Source of the DNA: an uncultured Dorea sp.
GTDB lineage: Bacteria; Bacillota_A; Clostridia; Lachnospirales; Lachnospiraceae
Length of the DNA stretch: 12,392 bases
Direction: 5' to 3'
Assembly: GCA_948468495.1 (NCBI GenBank)
Contig: CAOKJI010000012.1
Coordinates: 1-12,392 of the forward strand
Numbering within the stretch: position 1 is the first letter of the stretch; every line of letters starts with the position of its first letter. The position numbers were made by a program, and so were the translations under genes. Positions 6,063-12,392 of this stretch are shown here, one piece after another. The notes below the pieces were generated by a model. It was not told where the DNA came from and did not search any database. It was given only the letters and a program-made list of their open reading frames with translations.

Positions 6063-6108
6063 TAAAAGGTGCAAAGTCTTGATAATTTAGCAGACTTTAC
6101 ACCTTTTA
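6063..6108 (-). terminator. Long hairpin terminator of the coiled-coil gene, also the left repeat end
   Basis: TAAAAGGTGCAAAGTCT (6063-6079) and AGACTTTACACCTTTTA (6092-6108) pair with one G-U-type mismatch around a 12-base loop. A/T-rich ends make it able to terminate in both directions; it sits 11 bases past the stop of the minus-strand gene. The 7-bp pair AATAAAT/ATTTATT (6046-6063) lies directly beside it. The same core recurs at 6473-6484 and 6535-6550. Confidence 0.7.
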
Positions 6109-6119
6109 GTGATTAATGG

Positions 6120-6416
6120 TTATGCGAGTTTTTGAAGCATTTTGCTGTGCTCTGTGATGATCTTTTTCATGATATCAATGTCGGCTTGCATTGCTTCAAT
6201 TTGTGCGGCAGCATCTTGATACCGTTTTGCGGCTGGTACATAATTTTCAGTTAATAGCTTAATGTCATGCTGTACTTCATTTTCCAGAATCAGTTTAATT
6301 CTTGTTTGTTCATCTCTGATAGATTTAACATCGTCTTTGATTGGTTGTAACTTAAAATCTAACTTAACATCTAGTAGCTGGCTGATTGCTAATAAATCTT
6401 CATTTGTTAAAGCCAT
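6120..6416 (-). CDS. 98-residue predicted coiled-coil protein of unknown function
   Basis: The product begins MALTNEDLLAISQLLD and continues with a heptad-like pattern (LQPIKDDVKSIRDEQTRIKLILEN, in part) through a second helical part ending SKMLQKLA. It is charged, cysteine-free, and has no signal peptide or membrane segment, so a cytoplasmic, probably oligomeric, coiled coil is likely. I recognise the general type as small hypothetical proteins of gut Firmicutes but know no function. The start at 6416 is chosen because AGGAAGTGA lies about 8-10 bases upstream; a longer frame from 6458 would begin on top of the -10 box. The gene has its own promoter and terminator and is flanked on both sides by inverted copies of the same repeat. 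Confidence 0.75.
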   Translation of the reverse strand: MALTNEDLLAISQLLDVKLDFKLQPIKDDVKSIRDEQTRIKLILENEVQHDIKLLTENYVPAAKRYQDAAAQIEAMQADIDIMKKIITEHSKMLQKLA

Positions 6417-6456
6417 GTTATTATCACTTCCTTTTCGTGATTTGGTTGATATTTTC

Positions 6457-6485
6457 ATTATATCAATCGGGTGGTGTAAAGTCTA
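6457..6485 (-). promoter_or_regulatory. Sigma-A promoter of the coiled-coil gene, overlapping a repeat copy
   Basis: On the minus strand, TAGACT (6480-6485) and a perfect TATAAT (6457-6462) are separated by 17 bp. The -35 box and start of the spacer lie within the repeat copy AGACTTTACACC (6473-6484), so a protein that binds the repeat would block or recruit polymerase here. Confidence 0.65.
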
Positions 6486-6550
6486 TTAAATTATTAAGGT
6501 TCCTTGCTGTGGTTTGTTTGGGTTATACAAATAAAGGCTTTACACCTTTT
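6473..6550. repeat. Right-hand pair of inverted repeat copies
   Basis: GGTGTAAAGTC (6473-6483) and GGCTTTACACC (6536-6546) are inverted copies matching at 10 of 11 positions and separated by 52 bases. Their core is the same as the left hairpin at 6063-6108. The region between them, and on to 6600, contains no coding frame I can support. Confidence 0.6.
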
Positions 6551-6600
6551 TAAAGAAGCAGTGCATTGAATAAAGTGAAAGATTTGGCAGTATAAAGAGT

Positions 6601-6649
6601 GTAATCACATAGATGAAAAATCGTAATCACTGTAATCACTTGAAGTGAT
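6601..6649. repeat. Three GTAATCAC direct repeats ending in a dyad
   Basis: GTAATCAC occurs at 6601-6608, 6623-6630 and 6632-6639. The last copy merges into ATCACT-TGA-AGTGAT (6635-6649). This is too short and irregular for a CRISPR array; it looks like a cluster of protein-binding sites or residual repeat DNA. No promoter nearby is clearly associated with it. Confidence 0.5.
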
Positions 6650-6672
6650 AACGCTCCACACAGCAAAAAGAA

Positions 6673-6699
6673 AAGAACCCTTGAAAATCAAGGATTCTT
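6673..6699 (-). terminator. Rho-independent terminator of tRNA-Leu
   Basis: On the minus strand, AAGAATCCTTG pairs with CAAGGGTTCTT (one mismatch) around a 5-base loop, followed by a T-rich stretch (TTCTTTTTG). It begins 16 bases past the tRNA 3' end. Confidence 0.8.
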
Positions 6700-6714
6700 A
6701 AGTCTTATACAGGA

Positions 6715-6798
6715 TGCGGAGAAAGGGACTTGAACCCTCACAGGATAAACTCCCACTAGAACCTGAATCTAGCGCGTCTGCCATTCCGCCATCTCCGC
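6715..6798 (-). tRNA. tRNA-Leu (anticodon CAG)
   Basis: The minus strand reads an 84-base class II tRNA. The acceptor stem GCGGAGA pairs with TCTCCGC, followed by discriminator A at 6715. The anticodon stem CTAGA/TCTAG encloses the loop TTCAGGT, giving anticodon CAG for CUG codons. A long variable arm follows, as in tRNA-Leu, then a T arm with loop TTCAAGT. The bases after the discriminator are TCC, so CCA is not encoded and must be added enzymatically. It is a single gene with its own promoter and terminator. Confidence 0.95.
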
Positions 6799-6809
6799 TC
6801 GCAAATGTT

Positions 6810-6838
6810 ATTCTAGCATATAGTTCTAAGTTTTGCAA
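6810..6838 (-). promoter_or_regulatory. Promoter of tRNA-Leu
   Basis: On the minus strand, TTGCAA (6833-6838) and an extended -10, TGCTAGAAT (TAGAAT at 6810-6815), are separated by 17 bp. Transcription would start only about 5 bases before the mature tRNA 5' end. Confidence 0.7.
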
Positions 6839-6877
6839 ACATTTTTTTCTTTTTTGTAAATTTTTTGTGTTTTGGCG

Positions 6878-6906
6878 TTTAGATTCCTCTGTTTTTGAAG
6901 TATAAT
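6878..6906 (+). promoter_or_regulatory. Promoter of the sirtuin-protease operon
   Basis: TTTAGA (6878-6883) and a perfect TATAAT (6901-6906) are separated by 17 bp. Transcription would start near 6913, about 40 bases before the ATG. The flanking DNA between this and the tRNA promoter is a T-rich tract (6841-6871) with nothing else seen. Confidence 0.65.
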
Positions 6907-6954
6907 GGTAAAAAGATAAACGAATAACAATTTATTATGTGAGGAGAGCAGAGG

Positions 6955-7680
6955 ATGTACGAACAGGAGATAAAGAAATTACAGGAAATCATAGATGACA
7001 GCAGTCGCATTGTATTTTTTGGAGGAGCAGGAGTGTCAACGGAGAGTAATATTCCGGATTTTCGCAGCGCGGACGGTTTATATCAGCAGAATTATAAATA
7101 TTCTCCGGAGCAGATTGTAAGTCATAGTTTTTTCATGAGTAATACAGAAGGATTTTATGAATTTTATAAGGATAAGATGATGTTTCTGGATGCGAAGCCG
7201 AATGCAGCTCACAGGAAGCTGGCCGAGTTGGAGGAAAAGGGGAAGCTTACAGCTGTGATTACCCAGAATATTGACGGTCTTCACCAGATGGCCGGAAGCA
7301 GGAACGTTTTGGAATTGCATGGAAGTATACATCGAAATTACTGCAGGAAATGCGGTGAATTTTATGAAGCGTATTATGTGAAGAGTTCTGAAGGGGTTCC
7401 GAGGTGCAAATGTGGTGGAATAATTAAGCCGGACGTGGTATTATATGAAGAAGGTCTGGATTCCGGGATTATACAGAAGAGCATTCTTGCAATCAGCGAA
7501 GCGGATACTCTGATTATAGGAGGAACGTCGCTGGTAGTGTATCCGGCGGCTGGATTTATTGATTATTTCCGGGGGAAACATCTGGTTGTAATCAATAAGA
7601 GCGCAACGGCAAGAGAGGTGGGGGCGGAGCTTAGTATTGCCGCGCCGATTGGGGAAATTCTGGGACAGATCAGAGTATGA
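6955..7680 (+). CDS. cobB: NAD-dependent protein deacylase, sirtuin (Sir2/CobB family)
   Basis: This 241-residue cytoplasmic enzyme would remove acetyl or other acyl groups from lysines, consuming NAD and releasing nicotinamide and O-acyl-ADP-ribose. Sirtuin motifs occur in order: GGAGVSTESNIPDFRS (23-38) for NAD binding, TQNIDGLH (103-110), catalytic His122 in LELHGS, zinc-binding Cys130, Cys133, Cys151 and Cys153, and GTSLVVYPA (190-198). The second zinc pair is spaced C-x-C instead of the classic C-x2-C. The family length is normal and the catalytic core is intact. GAGGAG lies 7 bases before the ATG. The following membrane protease gene starts about 20 bases after its stop, so the two are probably co-transcribed. 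Substrates cannot be deduced. Confidence 0.95.
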   Translation: MYEQEIKKLQEIIDDSSRIVFFGGAGVSTESNIPDFRSADGLYQQNYKYSPEQIVSHSFFMSNTEGFYEFYKDKMMFLDAKPNAAHRKLAELEEKGKLTAVITQNIDGLHQMAGSRNVLELHGSIHRNYCRKCGEFYEAYYVKSSEGVPRCKCGGIIKPDVVLYEEGLDSGIIQKSILAISEADTLIIGGTSLVVYPAAGFIDYFRGKHLVVINKSATAREVGAELSIAAPIGEILGQIRV

Positions 7681-7699
7681 CAGAGGAGCGAAAGACAAA

Positions 7700-8710
7700 G
7701 TGAACAGATGGATAGACTTTAATGAAGTTAAGATGATATGGAAAGATAAAAATAGAAGAAAGCCATATTTGGTGGCGATTCTCCTTGCAGTATTATATGT
7801 CGGAGATATATTCTTCTTAAGCAGCATTTTGGGGAGATATCTGGGGATTGCAGGTACAGTTGTTCATGAAGTGATTCTCGCAGGTATGGGCGTGGTGGTT
7901 TTTCTGATTTTCAAAGGAAAGCTTAAGATTATTTTCCCATTTAAGAAGCTGCAGTGGTCGAAGCTTGCCGGTACAGTTGTGCTATGGCTTGGGACATATC
8001 TTCTTACTCTGCTTATAACGTTAATTGTGACTTTTTTCTTTCCGAATGAGGTTATGGGGGCAAGCGAAGGTGTGAATGCTCTTGTGAATCATATATCAGT
8101 ACTGCTTGGTATGTTAATCGTTGCCATAACTCCGGCGGTCTGCGAAGAGCTGGCTTTTCGCGGCGCTCTTCTTAGCTGTTTTCGCGGAGCAAAGAGTAAG
8201 TGGACGGGAATCATCATTGTATCGTTGTTTTTCGGGGCCTGTCATGGAAGTATCTGGAGGATGATACCTACGGCGATACTTGGTGTGGCGATGGGGTACA
8301 TTTTGCTGGAAACGGAGAACATGTTCTATAATATGTTGTTCCATTTTATAAATAATGCAGTTCCGGTATTAATGCTTGGCGCGATGGCTGCTTTTTTAAA
8401 GCTTTTTGGCGGAGAAGAGGTGTGGGAGATGGCAGAGAGCATGGAGACGGCAGGCGATGCAAGAATACCGTTAGCGTCTGTCGGCATGTATATGATGCTG
8501 GCGGGAGGCGCGCCGTTGCTGCTCTATATTGGAAAGTATCTTTTGCACAGGGGACAGCCGGGGTATGACAAGGGATTGTTCCCGCCTGAGAAGAAGAAAA
8601 TGCTGACGGCGATGGTTGGATTCGGAGTGGGGAGCATGCTGCTTGGATTTATACTGATGTTTGTGTCCATTGGGCTTACGATGGCTGCGGCGACACGTTA
8701 TATGTTTTGA
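7700..8710 (+). CDS. CPBP-family intramembrane metalloprotease
   Basis: This is a protein of about 336 residues with several hydrophobic membrane segments. It carries the three CPBP (Abi/Rce1-like) motifs: EELAFR (149-154) with the paired glutamates and arginine, FFGACHGS around His182, and FHFINN with His215. These residues form the metal site of a glutamate-type membrane protease. In bacteria such proteins have been linked to bacteriocin self-immunity and to regulated cleavage of membrane proteins; the target here is unknown. The start is uncertain. I prefer GTG at 7700, with GAGGAG 11 bases upstream; the frame is open back to 7637 inside the sirtuin gene, and an ATG at 7733 lacks a ribosome binding site. 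It follows the sirtuin gene in one probable operon. Confidence 0.85.
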   Translation: MNRWIDFNEVKMIWKDKNRRKPYLVAILLAVLYVGDIFFLSSILGRYLGIAGTVVHEVILAGMGVVVFLIFKGKLKIIFPFKKLQWSKLAGTVVLWLGTYLLTLLITLIVTFFFPNEVMGASEGVNALVNHISVLLGMLIVAITPAVCEELAFRGALLSCFRGAKSKWTGIIIVSLFFGACHGSIWRMIPTAILGVAMGYILLETENMFYNMLFHFINNAVPVLMLGAMAAFLKLFGGEEVWEMAESMETAGDARIPLASVGMYMMLAGGAPLLLYIGKYLLHRGQPGYDKGLFPPEKKKMLTAMVGFGVGSMLLGFILMFVSIGLTMAAATRYMF

Positions 8711-8726
8711 AAATATTCTTTTAATC

Positions 8727-8754
8727 TTGCCTTTACGGGCTTAATTGCTATAAT
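8727..8754 (+). promoter_or_regulatory. Promoter of the trkA-trkH operon
   Basis: TTGCCT (8727-8732) and an extended -10, TGCTATAAT (TATAAT at 8749-8754), are separated by 16 bp. Transcription would start near 8761, giving a leader of about 77 bases. I see no T-tailed terminator for the upstream protease gene. Confidence 0.7.
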
Positions 8755-8777
8755 AGCATTAGTACACTATTTCGCGG

Positions 8778-8801
8778 GTACTCTAACAAGGGATGGAGTA
8801 C
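8778..8801 (+). other. Short hairpin in the trkA leader
   Basis: GTACTC (8778-8783) and GAGTAC (8796-8801) can pair around a 12-base loop in the leader RNA, and AGTAC (8761-8765) could compete as an alternative partner for GTACT. It is much too short for the c-di-AMP (ydaO) riboswitch found before some potassium transport genes. Confidence 0.35.
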
Positions 8802-8837
8802 TAGAATATTAAATACAAAATGCTTGCGGAGGATGAA

Positions 8838-10196
8838 ATGAAGATATTAATTGCAGGGGACGGCAAGGTTGGAGCCTTCCTGACCCGGGAGCTTAGTGCG
8901 GCCGGGTATGATATCACGCTGATTGATTCCAAACAGAATGTGTTGGAGAACAGTATAGAGCGTTATGATGTGATGGCAATCCGGGGGAATTGCGCGTCTA
9001 TGGACATTTTGCAGCAGGCGGGAGTTAAGGATGCGGATTTGATGATTGCGGCGACCAGCGCCGATGAGATTAATCTGCTTAGCTGTCTGACAGCGCACAG
9101 TATGAATCGGGATATCCACACAATAGCGAGAATCCGTAATCCCGAATATTCGGATCAGATATACAGAATGCGGGGAAGGTTCGGTTTATCGCTGGCGGTT
9201 AATCCTGAGAAGCAGGCGGCGGTTGAGATTGAGCATTTGCTGAAATACCCAGGGTTTCTCAAGAGGGATACCTTTGCCAAGGGCAGGGTTGAGATTGTGG
9301 AGCTGCGAATCAACAGTGAGAGTAAGTTAAAAGATGTGGTGCTGAATGATTTGAATACCATTGCAGGCTGCAAAGTTTTGGTGTGTATTGTTCTGAGAAA
9401 AGGACAGGCCATTGCGCCGGATGGTAATTTTATCCTGCGGGAAGGGGACCGTATTTTTGTTACTGCGCCAACAGATAATATGACGATACTTTTAAAGAAC
9501 TTGGGAATCATTACCCATAAGGTAAAGCGAGTCATGATTTGCGGAGGCGGCAGAATTAGTTTTTATCTGGCGTATCAGCTTAAGAGAAGCGGTATTAAGG
9601 TCCAGATTATCGAGAGAAATTATGAGCGATGCTTAGAGCTTACGTCTAAACTTCCTGACGTCTGCGTGGTGCATGGAGACGCCAGCAGTCAGAGTCTTTT
9701 GGAAAGCGAAGGTATTGAGGAGTGTGACGCGCTGATAACCATGACAGGCATGGATGAGCAGAATATCATTATTTCGTTGTATGGGAATAGCTGTGGAGTT
9801 CCTCAAGTGATTACCAAGATTGCACATTTAGAGCACGCGCAGATTATTGAAAATCTGCCTCTCGGAAGTATTATCAGTCCAAAGGAGCTCTGCACGAATG
9901 CGATTGTCCGCTATGTCCGCGCTATGCATAACCAGACGGGGGCGGCAATTACGGTGCATGGGATTGCGGACGGACATGCGGAGGCATTGGAGTTTCTGGT
10001 GGAGCAGACGACCAGATATTGCGGCGTGCCGCTGAAGGATGTACAGGTAAAGCGTAATGTCCTGATTGCGGGGATTTCTCACAAGGCGAAAACAGAAGTT
10101 CCGGATGGAGAGTCCACGTTTGACGTGGGAGATACTGTTATTGTAATATCCAGCAGAGAAGAAGTGATTTATCAACTGAATGATATATTTGAATAG
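8838..10196 (+). CDS. trkA: Trk potassium uptake regulatory NAD-binding protein TrkA
   Basis: This is a 452-residue cytoplasmic subunit that gates the TrkH potassium channel in response to nucleotides. It has the duplicated layout of full-length TrkA. The first Rossmann RCK_N domain (1-120) has GDGKVG (7-12) and Asp30 at the end of the second strand; the first RCK_C domain lies at ~145-225. The second RCK_N (~230-345) has the glycine loop as GGGRIS (236-241) with Glu259, and the second RCK_C is at ~368-450. The second nucleotide loop lacks the last glycine of GxGxxG, so binding there may differ. The ATG at 8838 is chosen because GGAGG sits 5 bases before it; an ATG 18 bases upstream has no good site. 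trkH follows after 18 bases. Confidence 0.94.
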   Translation: MKILIAGDGKVGAFLTRELSAAGYDITLIDSKQNVLENSIERYDVMAIRGNCASMDILQQAGVKDADLMIAATSADEINLLSCLTAHSMNRDIHTIARIRNPEYSDQIYRMRGRFGLSLAVNPEKQAAVEIEHLLKYPGFLKRDTFAKGRVEIVELRINSESKLKDVVLNDLNTIAGCKVLVCIVLRKGQAIAPDGNFILREGDRIFVTAPTDNMTILLKNLGIITHKVKRVMICGGGRISFYLAYQLKRSGIKVQIIERNYERCLELTSKLPDVCVVHGDASSQSLLESEGIEECDALITMTGMDEQNIIISLYGNSCGVPQVITKIAHLEHAQIIENLPLGSIISPKELCTNAIVRYVRAMHNQTGAAITVHGIADGHAEALEFLVEQTTRYCGVPLKDVQVKRNVLIAGISHKAKTEVPDGESTFDVGDTVIVISSREEVIYQLNDIFE

Positions 10197-10214
10197 ACTT
10201 GAGGAGACGTCATT

Positions 10215-11669
10215 ATGAATTACAAGATGGTAGGGCGTTTTCTCGCCCAGATATTAACTGTTGAGGGAGTATTTATGATACCTGCGGCAGTGATTTCTTT
10301 TGTAAATGGTGAGATTCATGCATTACAGGCATTTTTGTGGAGCCTTTTTGCAATTTGTGCAGTGGTAATTTTGCTGTTTTTAGCCTGCAGGGATACGAAG
10401 ACCCGGTTTTATGCAAAGGAAGGTTTGGTTTGCGTGGGAATCAGCTGGATTGTCCTGGGACTTCTTGGCTGTCTTCCGTTTTTTTTATCCGGTGAGATTC
10501 CCAATTTTCTGGATGCGTTATTCGAGATTGTATCCGGATTTACGACCACCGGCGCGTCGATTCTGCCGGAAGTGGAAAGCATGGCCAAAGGTCTTTTGTA
10601 TTGGAGAAGTTTCAGCCATTGGCTGGGCGGAATGGGAGTGCTGGTATTTCTTCTTGCAATTATACCGGCAGGGGGAAGAGGAAGCGGCTATACCATGCAT
10701 ATTCTGCGGGCGGAAAGCCCGGGGCCCAATGTGGGTAAACTTGTGCCGAAGATGAAAGATACGGCAAAAATTTTGTATCTGATATATGTGCTTCTTACGG
10801 TGCTGAACATTGTTTTTCTGCTGATTGGGAAAATGCCCGTATTTGACGCGGTGTGTACGGCATTTGGAACCGCCGGGACCGGAGGCTTTGGCATACGAAA
10901 TGACAGTATTGCCGGTTACAGCCCTTATTTACAGAATGTGTGTACAGTATTTATGCTGTTGTTTGGCGTGAATTTCAGCTGTTATTATCTGTTGCTGATG
11001 CGGAATTTAAAAAGTGTGTTCCATGACGAAGAACTACGGATGTATCTGGGGGTTGTGCTGGGAAGTATTGCATTGATTGTATGGAATCTGAGAGGTTTTT
11101 ATGGCAGCCTTGGAGAGACAATCCGGCATGCGGCGTTTCAGGTCGCAAGTATCGTGACTACTACTGGATTTGCGACGACGGATTTTGACTTATGGCCCAG
11201 CTTTTCTAAAGCGATTTTGTTGTCATTGATGGTGATAGGAGCCTGTGCGGGAAGTACCGGCGGCGGGTTAAAATGCGGCCGCGCGCTGCTTCTATTAAAG
11301 AGTCTCCGCAGAAATATCCGCAAGGTTCTGCATCCGCAGAAAGTACAGATAGTGCGGAATAACGGTCAGATGGTGGATGAGAAGGTATTGGAGAATACTA
11401 ATGCGTATCTGGCGGCTTATGTTGTAATTATTCTGGTTAGTTTTATAGTGATATCGCTGGATGGGTTTTCTATCACTACGAACATATCGGCGGTATTTGC
11501 CTGCTTTAATAATATCGGGCCCGGATTTGATGCGGTAGGGCCTACCTGTAATTTTGCCGGTTACAGTCCGTTTTCCAAACTAATCCTGATTGTGGATATG
11601 CTGGCGGGACGGCTTGAGATATTTCCAATACTGATATTGTTTTCGCGAAGTACCTGGACGCATGGTTAA
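10215..11669 (+). CDS. trkH: Trk potassium uptake channel subunit TrkH
   Basis: This 484-residue membrane protein is the ion-conducting subunit of the Trk system. It shows the four pseudo-repeats of the TrkH/KtrB superfamily, each with a pore loop near its selectivity glycine: SGFTTTGAS (107-115), GTAGTGGFG (218-226), VTTTGFATTD (314-323) and NNIGPGFDAVG (432-442). The third is followed by the well-known CAGSTGGGLKC segment (344-354), which forms the intramembrane gate loop. The N-terminal two helices upstream of the first repeat are present, as in TrkH rather than KtrB. GAGGAG lies 8 bases before the ATG. It is in an operon with trkA, and together they supply potassium for turgor and pH control. 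Confidence 0.95.
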   Translation: MNYKMVGRFLAQILTVEGVFMIPAAVISFVNGEIHALQAFLWSLFAICAVVILLFLACRDTKTRFYAKEGLVCVGISWIVLGLLGCLPFFLSGEIPNFLDALFEIVSGFTTTGASILPEVESMAKGLLYWRSFSHWLGGMGVLVFLLAIIPAGGRGSGYTMHILRAESPGPNVGKLVPKMKDTAKILYLIYVLLTVLNIVFLLIGKMPVFDAVCTAFGTAGTGGFGIRNDSIAGYSPYLQNVCTVFMLLFGVNFSCYYLLLMRNLKSVFHDEELRMYLGVVLGSIALIVWNLRGFYGSLGETIRHAAFQVASIVTTTGFATTDFDLWPSFSKAILLSLMVIGACAGSTGGGLKCGRALLLLKSLRRNIRKVLHPQKVQIVRNNGQMVDEKVLENTNAYLAAYVVIILVSFIVISLDGFSITTNISAVFACFNNIGPGFDAVGPTCNFAGYSPFSKLILIVDMLAGRLEIFPILILFSRSTWTHG

Positions 11670-11676
11670 GAAATAG

Positions 11677-11705
11677 TTGTATATTTGGAAGTGACGCGAT
11701 ACAAT
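11677..11705 (+). promoter_or_regulatory. Candidate promoter of glmM
   Basis: TTGTAT (11677-11682) and TACAAT (11700-11705) are separated by 17 bp. The -35 box is weak. Read-through from trkH is also possible, since I see no terminator in this 73-base gap. Confidence 0.4.
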
Positions 11706-11742
11706 ATAAAAGATACTTTGAGATTAAGGAGCGTATAAGACT

Positions 11743-12392
11743 ATGAAATATTTTGGAACTGATGGATTTCGCGGAGAAGCGAACGAGGTATTAACAGTGG
11801 AGCATGCGTTTAAGGTAGGGCGGTATCTGGGATGGTATTACGGACAGGAGCACAGAGCAAGAGTCGTAATCGGTAAGGACACCAGACGCAGCAGCTATAT
11901 GTTTGAGTACTCGCTGGTGGCGGGACTGACTGCTTCGGGCGCGGATGTTTACCTGCTTCATGTGACAACAACGCCCAGCGTATCTTATGTGACAAGAACA
12001 GAAGATTTTGACTGCGGTATTATGATTTCTGCAAGCCACAATCCTTTCTATGACAATGGAATTAAGATTATCAATGGCAAGGGTCATAAGATGGAAGCGG
12101 AAGTGGAAGAAAAAATAGAAAGCTATATTGACGGTGAAATTCCGGAATTACCGCTGGCAAAGAAAGAAGGGATTGGCCGTACCACAGATTATTCCGCGGG
12201 ACGGAACCGTTATATTGGTTATCTGATTTCACTTGCAACCAGGTCTTTTGAGGGAAAGCGTGTGGGGCTGGACTGCTCAAACGGCAGTGCATTTATGATT
12301 GCCAAGAGTGTATATGACGCATTGGGCGCCAAAACTTACGTGATTAACAATGAGCCGGATGGAACCAACATCAATACCAACTGTGGCTCTAC
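11743..12392 (+). CDS. glmM: Phosphoglucosamine mutase GlmM, 5' part (3' end outside window)
   Basis: The frame is open from ATG 11743 to the end, giving the first 216 residues of a protein usually about 450 long. GlmM converts glucosamine-6-phosphate to glucosamine-1-phosphate, a step toward UDP-GlcNAc for peptidoglycan. The N-terminus shows GTDGFRG (5-11), GKDTRRSS (44-51) and the active-site ISASHNP (95-101), in which Ser98 is the phosphoserine. Domain 2 has begun (VGLDCSNGSA). The magnesium-binding DGDxDR loop lies beyond the window. SASHNP and the MKYFGTDGFRG start favour GlmM over phosphomannomutase. AAGGAG is 11 bases before the ATG, rather far but usable. Confidence 0.92.
   Translation, partial: MKYFGTDGFRGEANEVLTVEHAFKVGRYLGWYYGQEHRARVVIGKDTRRSSYMFEYSLVAGLTASGADVYLLHVTTTPSVSYVTRTEDFDCGIMISASHNPFYDNGIKIINGKGHKMEAEVEEKIESYIDGEIPELPLAKKEGIGRTTDYSAGRNRYIGYLISLATRSFEGKRVGLDCSNGSAFMIAKSVYDALGAKTYVINNEPDGTNINTNCGS

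Larger units (their letters stand above)
6064..6550. mobile_element. Possible small repeat-bounded unit carrying the coiled-coil gene
   Basis: The outer ends AAAAGGTGCAAAGTCT (6064-6079) and AGGCTTTACACCTTTT (6535-6550) are inverted copies matching at 14 of 16 positions. Further inward are a second left copy (6092-6107) and a second right copy (6473-6484), each facing its outer partner. The single gene 6120-6416 lies between. No transposase is present and no convincing target-site duplication is seen beyond A/T bases. The arrangement fits a MITE-like or gene-carrying element, but terminator and promoter-operator repeats of one gene could give the same picture. Confidence 0.35.

Noticed and set aside
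6417..6458. Longer start of the coiled-coil protein at 6458
   Set aside because: The ATG would overlap the TATAAT box of its own promoter and has no ribosome binding site.
6601..6649. CRISPR array
   Set aside because: The repeats are only 8 bp with uneven spacing, and no cas gene is present.
5145..6714. Genomic island inserted at the tRNA-Leu 3' end
   Set aside because: The position and AT-richness hint at it, but there is no integrase and I see no repeated copy of the tRNA 3' end further left.
8761..8837. c-di-AMP (ydaO) riboswitch before trkA
   Set aside because: The leader is about 77 bases and lacks the conserved blocks of that riboswitch.

Overview
The window looks like chromosomal DNA of a low-to-moderate GC Gram-positive anaerobe of the Clostridia, most likely a Lachnospiraceae-type gut bacterium. 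This is inferred from strong AGGAGG-type ribosome binding sites, sigma-A-like promoters, a tRNA-Leu gene without an encoded CCA, a VanW/YoaR-type envelope protein, an ECF sigma/zinc anti-sigma pair, and a trkA-trkH-glmM gene order. No species can be named from the sequence alone.

Layout. (1) Positions 1-1075 hold the 3' part of a VanW-domain envelope protein, convergent with an AraC-family regulator (1081-1923, minus). (2) The regulator is divergent from an unrecognised 42-residue protein (2125-2253). The region between them carries two back-to-back promoters whose -35 hexamers form one 16-bp palindrome, plus two further dyads. The small gene has its own terminator. (3) An intracellular alpha/beta hydrolase of the carbohydrate-esterase type (2525-3610) has its own promoter. 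(4) An ECF sigma factor and its membrane anti-sigma factor (3705-5144) form a tight two-gene operon behind an ECF-like promoter that probably autoregulates it. (5) Positions 5145-6714 form an AT-richer, repeat-rich stretch. It contains an imperfect inverted repeat in a gene-free gap, a stand-alone LytTR regulator with a candidate direct-repeat binding site upstream, and a 98-residue predicted coiled-coil protein in a unit bounded by inverted copies of a ~16-bp repeat. A run of three GTAATCAC repeats and tRNA-Leu(CAG) with promoter and terminator close the stretch. (6) A sirtuin deacylase and a CPBP membrane protease (6955-8710) probably form an operon. (7) The two-gene potassium uptake system trkA-trkH (8838-11669) follows, then the 5' part of phosphoglucosamine mutase glmM (from 11743, running off the end).

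How the genes fit together. Several products act on or sense the envelope: VanW protein, ECF/anti-sigma pair, CPBP protease, Trk potassium uptake for turgor, and GlmM for peptidoglycan precursors. The right third is ordinary housekeeping sequence. The parts most worth a second look are the AraC/small-protein control region and the repeat-bounded coiled-coil gene with its LytTR neighbour. Neither amounts to a proven new system.
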